Source: PZPK01 sp965230795
Lineage (GTDB): Bacteria; Pseudomonadota; Gammaproteobacteria; Pseudomonadales; Oleiphilaceae
DNA length: 64,000 bases
Reading direction: 5' to 3'
Assembly: GCA_965230795.1 (NCBI GenBank)
Contig: OZ246020.1
Location: 3,224,001-3,288,000 of the forward strand
In this document: in pieces, positions 54,457 through 62,744 of the stretch
How the letters are laid out: each line of letters begins with the position of its first letter
Position numbering within the stretch: position 1 is the first letter of the stretch
The notes under the pieces: model-generated
What the model saw: the letters and a program-made list of their open reading frames with translations, nothing else
Database searches by the model: none
What the model was told of the DNA's origin: nothing
Translations under genes and position numbers: made by a program

Positions 54457-55065
54457 TTAAAAGTCGACGCCCTGCCGGGCTTTGATGCCAGCCTTGTAGG
54501 CGTGTTTGATTTCTTTCACTTCCGATACCGTATCGGCCAATTCTTTCAAGGCAGAACCACCGCCACGACCGGTGACCACCACACTCTGTTCAAACGGGCG
54601 ATTCTTCAGGGCATTGAGCACGCGTTCCTCGTCCAGATATTTGTAGGCAATCATGTACGTCAGCTCGTCCAGCAGCACCAGTTGAATGCTGGCATCCTGC
54701 AACATGCGCTCGGCCACTTCCCAGGTACGCTCGGCGGCTTCGATGTCGGCGCTGCGATCCTGAGTATTCCAGGTAAAGCCGGTGCCCATCTGGTAGAACT
54801 CCACGTCCGGGCGCTGTTCCTTGAGAAAGATTTCTTCCCCGGAAAGCTGCTCACCCTTGATGAACTGCACCACTCCCACTTTATGGTGATAGCCCAGTGC
54901 GCGCAGCACCATACCAAAACCCGAACTGCTTTTGCCCTTGCCGTTGCCGGTCAGCAAAATCAATACGCCGCGCTCAATGTCGGCCGCGGCAATGTGCGCG
55001 TCCACCTTCTCTTTCTGCTTCTGCATCTTCTTTTTATGGGCGGCGTTTTTGTCCTGTTCACTCAT
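54457..55065 (-). CDS. cobO: Cob(I)yrinic acid a,c-diamide adenosyltransferase (CobO/BtuR)
   Basis: 202 aa enzyme that attaches the adenosyl group to the cobalt(I) of corrinoids. The P-loop is LTGNGKGKSSSGFG, followed by ALGYHHKVGVVQFIKGEQ and LLDELTYMIAYKYLDEERVL, with the C-terminal TVSEVKEIKHAYKAGIKARQGVDF, all standard for the family. Charged N-terminal leader. Located 27 bp after btuF, in the cobalamin-riboswitch operon. Confidence 0.95.
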   Translation of the reverse strand: MSEQDKNAAHKKKMQKQKEKVDAHIAAADIERGVLILLTGNGKGKSSSGFGMVLRALGYHHKVGVVQFIKGEQLSGEEIFLKEQRPDVEFYQMGTGFTWNTQDRSADIEAAERTWEVAERMLQDASIQLVLLDELTYMIAYKYLDEERVLNALKNRPFEQSVVVTGRGGGSALKELADTVSEVKEIKHAYKAGIKARQGVDF

Positions 55066-55092
55066 AGGAAACCTGTTTGTTGACTAAAGTAG

Positions 55093-55995
55093 TTAATGAT
55101 TCGTCTGCGCACGTTTGGCCCGCACCTGATCAAACACCGCACACACCTCTTCGAGCCCCTGCAGAATTCGCAACGAAGCCCGGTGCAAAATATCGCCATC
55201 GAAGGAATAGATATGGGCATTGCGAACTGCGGGTATTTCGGGCCATTGTTGCCAGTGATCGATAGTCGCCCTGGCGGTACCATGATGTGAAGGCACAATA
55301 ATCACTTCCGGTTTGCCAATCAACACGCCTTCAAGACTGACCTGCGGATAGGCCGATCCATCATGATGGGGATAGATATTTTCGCCACCGCAACTGTGAA
55401 GAATCTCATTGACCCAGCTCTCCGCCGTCAGGGTTTTGAGCGGTTCGAGCCAGAGCTGATAAAAGAAGCGCACCGGCGGCTTGCTCATATTGGCTTCGCG
55501 GATGGAGGCCAGTTTCGCCTCATAGGCCTGGGCTATCGCCTCCGCTGTAGTTTCCAGCGCCAGCAGTTTGCCCAGGGCCCGCAACTCTGTCGCCACCGCA
55601 TCGATGGACACAATACGGCTACGAAAAACGTCCAGGCCCAGTGACTCCAGGCGCTCGATGTCCTGGCTTTTGTTGCCACTTTCCCAGGCCACAATCAAAT
55701 CCGGATTCAGCGCCAGCACCTTTTCGATCTGAATCCCATTATAGCCCCCGATTCTGGGCACCGATCTGGCGGCTTCCGGGTAATCGGCAAACTCGGTGGT
55801 GGCAATCAGGCGATCCCCCGCACCCAGGGCATAAATCAGTTCAACACTGTGTGGCGCCAGGGCAATCACGCGCCGGGCGCCGTCGGCCAGAACCTGGGGT
55901 GACATCAGTGATGATAATAGCAGGCTCAACAACACAGCGGACATGTGCCCGAGCGAGCTTGGTTTACTGCTCCATGTTCTCAAGTGTTGAATCAT
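55093..55995 (-). CDS. btuF: Cobalamin ABC transporter substrate-binding protein BtuF
   Basis: 300 aa periplasmic B12-binding protein with a signal peptide ending near MSPQVLA. Two-lobed Fe/B12 SBP fold (class III): RRVIALAPHSVELIYALGAGDRLIATTEFADYPEAARSVPRIGGYNG is close to BtuF, as is ALNPDLIVAWESGNKSQDIERLESLGLDVF. VRFFYQLWLEPLKTLTAESWVNEILHSCGGENIY supports the call. It precedes cobO and follows btuC on the same strand. Confidence 0.92.
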   Translation of the reverse strand: MIQHLRTWSSKPSSLGHMSAVLLSLLLSSLMSPQVLADGARRVIALAPHSVELIYALGAGDRLIATTEFADYPEAARSVPRIGGYNGIQIEKVLALNPDLIVAWESGNKSQDIERLESLGLDVFRSRIVSIDAVATELRALGKLLALETTAEAIAQAYEAKLASIREANMSKPPVRFFYQLWLEPLKTLTAESWVNEILHSCGGENIYPHHDGSAYPQVSLEGVLIGKPEVIIVPSHHGTARATIDHWQQWPEIPAVRNAHIYSFDGDILHRASLRILQGLEEVCAVFDQVRAKRAQTNH

Positions 55996-56013
55996 AAGTA
56001 TCGAATCACAGGC

Positions 56014-57039
56014 TTAGTGCTCCAGCCAGCTACGCTGCTTCAGCACGATCAGAAAAAACACGCTGCCAATGGCGGCAGTGATCACCCCGACCGGTAGCTC
56101 GTTGTGAGGCACCAGTACCCGCGCCAGCACATCGACCCAGATCATAAAGATCCCGCCAAACAGCGCACAGGCGAGAAACAGGTGGCGCGAGTATCGGTAG
56201 GTCAGGCGTCTGACAATATGCGGCACCATCAAGCCGACAAAACCAATGCCACCGCAGTTGGCCACCAAGGTCGCGGTCATCAGTGAACTCAGCAGCAGCA
56301 TACCGACGCGCAGGCGGTTCACCTCCACGCCCAGTGCACGCGCATTTTCATCCCCCGCCAGCACGGCCCGCAGGGGTCGTGAGTAGCCGATAAACACAAT
56401 CAGACAGGCCAGTATAATCGCCCCCGGAATCAACAGTTTGCTCCAGGAAGCGGAGGCAAAACTGCCCAGCGTCCAGAACAATAAAGACGCTGCAGCTTCC
56501 GGGCTGGAGGCATACAGAACCAGCGAGGTACCGGCACTGAACATAAATGATACGGCGACCCCGGCCAGCAGCATGCGTTCGATCTGCACACCGGAGCCGG
56601 CCAGACTAATCACCAGCAAGACCGACAGGGCACTGCCGGCAAAGGCTCCCAGACTCAGGCCATATTGAGAGATCACGGTGTTGCCTGCGCCGATGGCGGC
56701 GATCACAATCACCGCGCCAAACGAAGCCCCGGAGGAAATACCAAAGAGATAGGGATCTGCCAAGGGGTTGCGCGTCACTGTCTGCAATACCGCGCCCGCC
56801 AACGCCAATCCGGCACCGCATAACAAGGCAAGCAGTGCGCGGGGCAGCCGAAGTTCAAGCACGATACGTTCGCTAATCGCTACTACCTCAAAGTCGCCAC
56901 CCATGGCATTGCCCAATGCCCGCATCACCTCGGACAAGGTAATCTCTGCCGCACCAAAGCTCATGGTCGCCAGCAGGCTGACGGCGACCAGCAGGCAGGC
57001 GGCCATGGCCATAGCGAAGGACCTAGTCATGGTAGGCAT
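56014..57039 (-). CDS. btuC: Cobalamin ABC transporter permease BtuC
   Basis: 341 aa inner-membrane permease of the FecCD/BtuC family with about ten helices. Start ATG 57039 (GGA upstream, overlapping btuD by 17 bp); ATG 57030 is also possible. Conserved segments: LRLPRALLALLCGAGLALAGAVLQTVTRNPLADPYLFGISSGASFGAV, GGIGFVGLMVPHIVRRL and PHNELPVGVITAAIGSVFFLIVL, typical of B12/siderophore permeases. It partners BtuD and BtuF. Substrate inferred from the cob/btu context. Confidence 0.93.
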   Translation of the reverse strand: MPTMTRSFAMAMAACLLVAVSLLATMSFGAAEITLSEVMRALGNAMGGDFEVVAISERIVLELRLPRALLALLCGAGLALAGAVLQTVTRNPLADPYLFGISSGASFGAVIVIAAIGAGNTVISQYGLSLGAFAGSALSVLLVISLAGSGVQIERMLLAGVAVSFMFSAGTSLVLYASSPEAAASLLFWTLGSFASASWSKLLIPGAIILACLIVFIGYSRPLRAVLAGDENARALGVEVNRLRVGMLLLSSLMTATLVANCGGIGFVGLMVPHIVRRLTYRYSRHLFLACALFGGIFMIWVDVLARVLVPHNELPVGVITAAIGSVFFLIVLKQRSWLEH

Positions 57040-57802
57040 AGCTGATCCGCGGATGGTCGTGAATGGGGTGCCGGTCAATGACCGCACAGGTCTTGAAGAT
57101 ATCGGCGATCAGATCTTCCTTGAGCACCTGATCCGGTGCCCCGTGGGCGACCAGTCTGCCTTGATCCAGTACCAGCAAGTCATCGCAGAACGCCGCCGCC
57201 AGATTCAGATCATGAAAGGAGGCCAGCACGGTAATATCAAGGGCTTTCACCTTGTGCAATACGTCAATCTGGTAATGCACATCCAGATGATTGGTGGGTT
57301 CATCCATAATCAAAAAACGCGGTTTTTGCACCATCGCGCGAGCCAGCATTACCCGCTGCTTTTCACCGCCTGACAGGCGCTCAAAAGGCGCGTCGGCGAA
57401 ATCCTGAAGATCCACCTGTTCCAGAGCGCGAGAGATGGTCGCTTCGTCATGCTGGTCATCCCGCTGAAACAGACGTTTGTGCGGGGTCAAACCCAGTGCG
57501 ACTATCTCGTGGACAGTCAGACCCAGATGTGAATTGTGCTCCTGCAATATCACCGCGGTATTGCGGGCACTGGCGCGGGCAGACTGCTGCCAGACATCTT
57601 CCCCCTGAAACAGCAACTGACCGGAGCTGGGCCGGTTCACCCGATAAAGGCAGCGCATCAGACTGGACTTGCCGGCGCCATTCGGACCGAGCAGACCGAC
57701 GAACTGCCCCTCATGGATTGTGAAGGTAACTTGTTCAAGGATCGCCTTGTTGCCGGCGTGCCAGCTTAAATTGTTGACGTCAAGCAGGGCCGGCGCGCTC
57801 AT
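57023..57802 (-). CDS. btuD: Cobalamin ABC transporter ATPase BtuD
   Basis: 259 aa. Walker A GLLGPNGAGKSSLMRCL, signature FERLSGGEKQRVMLARAM, Walker B PRFLIMDEPTNHLD, Q-loop AVILQEHN and H-loop ASFHDLNLAAAF are all intact. It begins with the ATGA overlap with cobU (4 nt), so the transporter is translationally coupled to the salvage enzymes. B12 specificity is from operon context. Confidence 0.94.
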   Translation of the reverse strand: MSAPALLDVNNLSWHAGNKAILEQVTFTIHEGQFVGLLGPNGAGKSSLMRCLYRVNRPSSGQLLFQGEDVWQQSARASARNTAVILQEHNSHLGLTVHEIVALGLTPHKRLFQRDDQHDEATISRALEQVDLQDFADAPFERLSGGEKQRVMLARAMVQKPRFLIMDEPTNHLDVHYQIDVLHKVKALDITVLASFHDLNLAAAFCDDLLVLDQGRLVAHGAPDQVLKEDLIADIFKTCAVIDRHPIHDHPRISYAYHD

Positions 57803-58377
57803 GCCCGGCCTCCTTTCATGCCTAATCCTCTCACGCCTGTGTTCACCATTTCCTGCCCCTTCAGATCCTGCGCTTTCAGGTGCATCGGTAAACCCGCAAC
57901 CATCAGAGTAACCTGGTCACACAACTCCGCCACGCGCTGGTTGAACAAGCCCGCCTCGTCGCAATAGCGTCGGGACAATTCGCCCGTGGGCATCACCCCC
58001 ATATTGGTTTCGTTGGAGACCAAAGCCAGCTGACAAGAGGAAGAGCTTAGCGCTGAGAGAAAGGCATCCCGCTCCTGTGCAAGACGCTGTTCGTCTTCCA
58101 GCATGAGCAGGTTGGTGAGCCACAACGTCAGGCAATCGATCAGAATAAAGCGGTTGGCATCCTGTGACGCTATCGCCGCAGCCAGGGCAATGGGTTCTTC
58201 CACCACTGTCCAGTTTTTCGGACGCGCCGTTTTGTGTTGGCGAATACGTGCTGCCATCTCATCATCAAGTGCCTGAGCGGTGGCGATTACCGTGACCTTT
58301 TTTTCCGACGCCTGAGCCAGGGATTCCGCAAAGCGGGTCTTGCCGGATTTCACACCACCGATGATCAGGGCTTTCAT
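57799..58377 (-). CDS. cobU: Adenosylcobinamide kinase / guanylyltransferase (CobU/CobP)
   Basis: 192 aa bifunctional enzyme that phosphorylates adenosylcobinamide and transfers GMP to it. P-loop LIIGGVKSGKTRFAESLA, RPKNWTVVEEP, LIDCLTLWLTNLLML and SNETNMGVMPTGELSRRYCDEAGLFNQRVAE (family usually NEVGMGIVP). The ATG at 58377 overlaps the cobQ stop by 4 nt; an upstream start at 58395 is rejected because of that coupling. Operon position fits B12 lower-ligand assembly. Confidence 0.94.
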   Translation of the reverse strand: MKALIIGGVKSGKTRFAESLAQASEKKVTVIATAQALDDEMAARIRQHKTARPKNWTVVEEPIALAAAIASQDANRFILIDCLTLWLTNLLMLEDEQRLAQERDAFLSALSSSSCQLALVSNETNMGVMPTGELSRRYCDEAGLFNQRVAELCDQVTLMVAGLPMHLKAQDLKGQEMVNTGVRGLGMKGGRA

Positions 58378-59864
58378 ATAACAGAGGCCTTCCATGATTG
58401 TGTGTTCGCGATCAAGGCCGATAAGTCTATGGTGTCTTCAATGCAATCGGCAAGGCGATCCAGTTGGGCTTCGCGAATGGCATTGATGTCCACGCCTTCC
58501 TCTGCACCCGTCTCCATGCCTGCCCATTGCAGGATGGCTTGCAGTGCTTCAGGTGATTCGAACAGGCCATGCCAGTAAGAACCCGCGACCTGATTGTCCT
58601 CACTGATCGTTCCGTCGCGCCCCCCTTCATATTCGATCAAAGGGCGTTGTGTCGCCAGGCCCGTGGTTTCACCCACATGGATCTCGTACCCGCAAATGGC
58701 TGCCGACGTCTCCAGCGTCAGTCGGCCGGAGCGATTGATCAGTGTTTTCTCCTGCAGCAAGTCAGTGCTGACAGCGAGCCAACCCAGACCGGTCGAGGTA
58801 CCCGCCTCACCTTCAATACCGTATTTATCGGCAATGGTTTCACCCAGCATCTGATAGCCTCCACAAATGCCCAGCACCTTACCGCCGTAACGCAGATGCC
58901 GTGCAATGGCTTTGTCCCAGCCCTGACTTCGCAGCCAGGCCAGGTCGTCACGCACGGATTTAGAACCGGGCAGGATGATCAGGTCTGCAGGGGGAATCGA
59001 ATCATTCGGACCGACAAAACGAAAATCGACATGAGGATGCAAGCGCAGCGGATCAAAATCCGTGTGATTGCTGATCCGCGGCAGCACCGGAACAATCACC
59101 CTGAATGCGTCTTTTTGCTTTGGCGTTGGCATTGGCGCTTCAGAGTCCCGGGGCACAGCGTCTTCCGCATCCAGATGCAAACCATGCAAGTACGGCAACA
59201 CACCAAAGACCGGCTTGCCGGTTCGGTCTTCGAGCCAGTCCAGACCGGATTGCAACAGGCTGATATCGCCGCGAAAACGGTTAATCAGAAAACCCGTGAC
59301 CCGCTGCTGCTCACTCTCACTGAGCAAATCCAGCGTGCCGACCAGATGGGCAAAGACCCCGCCGCGATCAATATCCGCCACCAGTATGACCGGACAATCC
59401 GCCGCTTCGGCAAAACCCATGTTGGCCAGATCCCGATCCCGCAGATTGATCTCTGCCGGCGAGCCGGCCCCTTCCACCAGGACCCAATCATAGGCTTGAG
59501 TCAGGCGCTGCCAGGATTCCATTACTGCACTCATGGCCAGGGATTTGTATTCATGATACGAAGTTGCGCTCATCGTGCCTCGCGCCTTGCCATGAATAAT
59601 CACCTGAGCACCGACGTCAGTGGCGGGCTTGAGCAGAATCGGGTTCATATCGGTGGTAGGCGCAAGGCCGGCCGCCTGCGCCTGCAGGGCCTGGGCACGA
59701 CCGATCTCGCCGCCATCTGCCGTGACCGCACTGTTCAGAGCCATGTTCTGGGGTTTGAACGGCGCCACCGATAAACCTCGACGTTGAAAGGCGCGACACA
59801 GGGCCGCCACCACCGTGCTTTTGCCGGCGTCGGAGGTGGTACCCTGAATCATGAGTGTTGGCAT
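58374..59864 (-). CDS. cobQ: Cobyric acid synthase CobQ
   Basis: 496 aa glutamine- and ATP-dependent amidotransferase that amidates four side chains of adenosylcobyrinic diamide. N-terminal P-loop TLMIQGTTSDAGKSTVVAALCRAF; the GATase domain has VLGICGGYQMLGETIADKYG (nucleophilic Cys) and the catalytic His in SYWHGLFESPE. NLRDRDLANMGFAEAADCPVILVADIDRGGVFAHLVGTLDLL is diagnostic. It starts 38 bp after btuB and ends overlapping cobU. Other cob genes (cobD, cobS, cobT) are not in the window. Confidence 0.96.
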   Translation of the reverse strand: MPTLMIQGTTSDAGKSTVVAALCRAFQRRGLSVAPFKPQNMALNSAVTADGGEIGRAQALQAQAAGLAPTTDMNPILLKPATDVGAQVIIHGKARGTMSATSYHEYKSLAMSAVMESWQRLTQAYDWVLVEGAGSPAEINLRDRDLANMGFAEAADCPVILVADIDRGGVFAHLVGTLDLLSESEQQRVTGFLINRFRGDISLLQSGLDWLEDRTGKPVFGVLPYLHGLHLDAEDAVPRDSEAPMPTPKQKDAFRVIVPVLPRISNHTDFDPLRLHPHVDFRFVGPNDSIPPADLIILPGSKSVRDDLAWLRSQGWDKAIARHLRYGGKVLGICGGYQMLGETIADKYGIEGEAGTSTGLGWLAVSTDLLQEKTLINRSGRLTLETSAAICGYEIHVGETTGLATQRPLIEYEGGRDGTISEDNQVAGSYWHGLFESPEALQAILQWAGMETGAEEGVDINAIREAQLDRLADCIEDTIDLSALIANTQSWKASVI

Positions 59865-59902
59865 GCCATGCCCTGCCTTTTAGCTTCTTTCTATTGCTAC
59901 GA

Positions 59903-61777
59903 TTACAGCGCTTGATAACGCACAGTGAAGAAGACGCTGCGCTCCTGCTGATTATAAAACGCCGCTTTTTCGTAATCCGTATCCGTGACATTCACCAGCT
60001 TCGCCTGTACCCGCCATTCCGGCGACAGCTCACGTTCGACACGAAGATCCACCGTACGATAGGCACTGAGCTTACGGTTGTTGGCCGCATCTTCATAGCG
60101 GGTACCGACCATGTTCAGTGTCGAACCCAAACGCCAGCCATTGTTCGCATAGTTCAGATCCAAACGAGCACTGCGCTGGGGGCGACGGGGCAAGACCTTA
60201 CCGGAGTTGGCATTGTCCGAAATGTTTTCCGGGTCCATAAAAGTCACGTTCACATCCGCCTGCCATTGCTCGCTGAAGCGATTGGACAGCTCCACTTCCA
60301 GACCTTTGATTTCTGATTTGTCCAGGTTATTGGCGGCGAATATGTTTGAGTCATAGACAATCAGGTCATCCACCACTGTTTTGAACAGAGTCAAGGCCCA
60401 GCGTTGCTGATTGGTATGCGCACGAATACCCACTTCGGTCGTTCTCGATTCTTCCGGATTCAGTTCAGGCGATCCAAAAAACGGAAAATACAGCTGGTTG
60501 AATGTGGGCGCTTTAAAGGCCGTACCGTGCGACGCCACCAGCCTGACATTGTCTGCCAGATCGAAACCCAGCCCCAATCCGAAAGTGCTGTGATTACCGA
60601 AGGCCTCATTGTCGTCATAGCGTCCGCTGACTTCGATATCCGCTGCACCCAACTGCCATTGGCTTTGCAGAAAACCACCCAGGTTTTCACGTTCTTTCTC
60701 GTCATAATCAGAGGAAGAATCCACTTCATCGCGCAGGTAATCGCCTCCAAAAGTCACCAGCACATTGTCCAGCAAGGCAATGTCATTTTGCAGGGAGACG
60801 CTATCGCGCGTGGTGTCGAAGTGGGTGACGAATTCCTCATCGAGGAAATTGTCACTTTTATCTCGGCTGCGACCGGCCTGAAGTTTCAGCACATAGGCAT
60901 CACTGAGAACAGCATCTGCACTTAAGCCGAGCACACGCTGGGTAGTTTCGCTGCTATTCTGGGAACCGCCGTCAAAGTCGTTTTTGCTGTTGGTTTCCAT
61001 AGCCAGCACTGACACCTCGGAACCATTGCCGAAGTCATAGCCAAGCCGCAGATTCCCAGAGAAAGATTCGTAGCCATCTTTGTCTGGCTCATCATTCCAG
61101 CATCCACCAGAACCATTCGCTTCGGCCTTGCAGGAATCGAAACCCGTCGTGTGGGTACCGCTTGCCGATGCGCTGTAAAACAGTTGATCTCCACCACTCA
61201 TACCCAGCGCACCTTCAAAGGTATCCTGGCTGCCCGCAGTGGCCGTGGCAAAACCTCGGGATTCCCCCTGTCCTTTGCGGGTAAAAATCTGGATGACACC
61301 ACCGATGGCTTCGGAACCATACAGGCTGGACCGGGCACCGCGGACAATCTCAATGCGGTCGATCTGTTCAACCGGCAGGTCCTGAAAGGGAACACTTCCC
61401 AGCGTTGCCGAACCCACCTTGACGCCATCAATCAGGACCACCACATGATCCGAATTGGTACCTCGCAAAAACAGTGAGGTTGCCTTGCCTCGGCCTCCGT
61501 TATTGGTGAAATGCAAGCCGGCAAAGCCCTGCAGCAACTCTTCAACCGAGCTGGCCTGCGAATGCTCGATATCCTGGCGATCGAGCACTTTGACCGTCGA
61601 TACGCTGTCATCGACGGTAACGGCGGTTCTGGTTGCGGTGACAACGGTGGTTTTCAGACGAGCATTGTCGCTCACGGGCGGCCCGGACTCATCAGCCACA
61701 GCAGGATGGATAGAAACGGATGCGGCGGACGCCACCAAAACCGTAGACAATAAACGAAAAGAGAAAAACGAACTCAA
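59903..61777 (-). CDS. btuB: TonB-dependent vitamin B12 receptor BtuB
   Basis: 624 aa outer-membrane receptor. The start is a TTG at 61777 with AAGGAG 8 nt before it; further in-frame codons upstream lie in the riboswitch region. The signal peptide ends near HPAVA. The TonB box region is RLKTTVVTATRTAVT; the plug domain has LFLRGTNSDHVVVLIDGVKV and RIEIVRGARSSLYGSEAIGG; the barrel of about 22 strands ends in FFTVRYQAL with the terminal aromatic/hydrophobic residues. It has Ca-binding-like DEPDKDGYESFSG. It is followed by cobQ on the same strand and lies downstream of a cobalamin riboswitch. Confidence 0.95.
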   Translation of the reverse strand: MSSFFSFRLLSTVLVASAASVSIHPAVADESGPPVSDNARLKTTVVTATRTAVTVDDSVSTVKVLDRQDIEHSQASSVEELLQGFAGLHFTNNGGRGKATSLFLRGTNSDHVVVLIDGVKVGSATLGSVPFQDLPVEQIDRIEIVRGARSSLYGSEAIGGVIQIFTRKGQGESRGFATATAGSQDTFEGALGMSGGDQLFYSASASGTHTTGFDSCKAEANGSGGCWNDEPDKDGYESFSGNLRLGYDFGNGSEVSVLAMETNSKNDFDGGSQNSSETTQRVLGLSADAVLSDAYVLKLQAGRSRDKSDNFLDEEFVTHFDTTRDSVSLQNDIALLDNVLVTFGGDYLRDEVDSSSDYDEKERENLGGFLQSQWQLGAADIEVSGRYDDNEAFGNHSTFGLGLGFDLADNVRLVASHGTAFKAPTFNQLYFPFFGSPELNPEESRTTEVGIRAHTNQQRWALTLFKTVVDDLIVYDSNIFAANNLDKSEIKGLEVELSNRFSEQWQADVNVTFMDPENISDNANSGKVLPRRPQRSARLDLNYANNGWRLGSTLNMVGTRYEDAANNRKLSAYRTVDLRVERELSPEWRVQAKLVNVTDTDYEKAAFYNQQERSVFFTVRYQAL

Positions 61778-61899
61778 TGCAAACACTCCTTCAATGCGCA
61801 CACCCGCGCGACTTATTATGGGCAGCGAAGCAAGGAATGGAGTGATGAGAGGAGCAGGAATACCTGGGCAGCAATCACCGATCCACACAGCCCTCCGCT

Positions 61900-62095
61900 G
61901 CGACGGTTATGCTTCAGGCCGGTCTCCGGGCTTGTGAGTGGCCAGGTCATTACCCTGACATCGAATAAAGCCTTCCCATGTCGTGGACACAGTGGCGTGG
62001 AATATTCGATTGCTCACCTACCGTTGCGGGGGCAGCGTTGGAATTGTGATCGACTTGAACGATGACACGCACCAACTTCCCGTTTCATTCCTGAT
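61900..62095 (-). promoter_or_regulatory. Cobalamin (AdoCbl) riboswitch
   Basis: RNA leader of the btuB operon; minus strand. It shows in order AACGGGAAGTTGGTGCG (near 62086-62070), GCTGCCCCCGCAACGGTAGGTGAG (62031-62008, segments of up to 20 nt), GCCACTGTG, TGGGAAGGC, and the B12 box AAGCCCGGAGACCGGCC (61934-61918). All conserved blocks of the class I cobalamin riboswitch are present and spaced as usual. When B12 is abundant it is expected to close the downstream ribosome-binding site or terminate transcription; the platform (about 61780-61900) was not resolved. It probably controls btuB through cobO. Confidence 0.95.
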
Positions 62096-62201
62096 CAAGA
62101 TCTGAGCAGGAACACCTGTAGCGGAGCGCTAATGTAATCAGGCTACCTGATTGAGTCAAGAGCAAAGCGCTTGAAAGTGAGAAGCTGGAGGTTGGAAGTC
62201 T

Positions 62202-62319
62202 CGCGCAGACTTTGGCAATCCCCTCTTTGTCTTGTTGAGCAGGATCATGGCCGAATCGCATCAATTCGATAAAAACAATGGATCCCCCGCCTGCGCGGAG
62301 GATGACGAGGGGGGAGTCG
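62202..62319 (+). repeat. 118-bp duplicated block, copy 1
   Basis: Matches 62501-62618 with about 10 differences; shared pieces include GCAGACTTTGGC, GCCGAATCGCATCAATTCGA, ACAATGGATCCCCCGCCTGC and GCGCGGAGGATGACGAG. The latter part is a REP-like palindrome. Confidence 0.75.
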
Positions 62320-62500
62320 ATTTTCCGGGGAAGCTGGAAGCCGGGTGTCAGGTGTCGGGCGTCGGGCGTCCGAGAGACTGAGTTTGTGTGCGTCCCATAC
62401 CAGCAGAAAAAGCAATCTGCCATGGCCGGCCTCGATGCACTTTCTGCTGCCCGTCATTGCCGCGTAGGCGGCAATCCATGGTGTTCGAATTGGGAGCCTC

Positions 62501-62618
62501 ACGCAGACTTTGGCGATCCCCTCTTTGGCGTGTTGAGCAGGGTCATTGCCGAATCGCATCAATTCGATAAAAACAATGGATCCCCCGCCTGCGCGGAGGA
62601 TGACGAGAGGGGGAGTCG
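62501..62618 (+). repeat. 118-bp duplicated block, copy 2
   Basis: Second copy of the block at 62202-62319, followed immediately by the heptad repeat array. Confidence 0.75.
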
Positions 62619-62625
62619 GGCTTTC

Positions 62626-62730
62626 GGCTTCGGGCTTCGGGCTTCGGGCTTCAGGCTTCAGGCTTCTGGCTTCAGGCTTCAGGCTTCAGGCTTCAGGCTT
62701 CCGGCTTCCGGCTTCCGGCTTCCGGCTTCC
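62626..62730 (+). repeat. Fifteen tandem 7-bp repeats (GGCTTCN)
   Basis: 105 bp = 15 x 7. The last base of the unit shifts in blocks along the array: mostly G in the first copies, then A (with one T), then C in the last copies. Such blocks arise by recent unequal slippage. A VNTR; copy number is likely strain-variable. Confidence 0.9.
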
Positions 62731-62744
62731 TTTCAAATTTTGAA

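Larger units (their letters stand above)
62096..62744. other. 649-bp repeat-rich intergenic region
   Basis: Between tonB and the btuB leader, both on the minus strand. It includes the duplicated 118-bp block and the heptad repeats listed below, plus a GTCATTGCCGCGTAGGCGGC palindrome near 62453-62472 of the widespread REP-like kind. No gene is seen; open frames here are low-complexity reading of the repeats. Confidence 0.7.

Noticed and set aside
62546..62743. 65-aa open frame with ASGFRLQ heptads
   Set aside because: Pure translation of the 7-bp tandem repeat, with no start signal.
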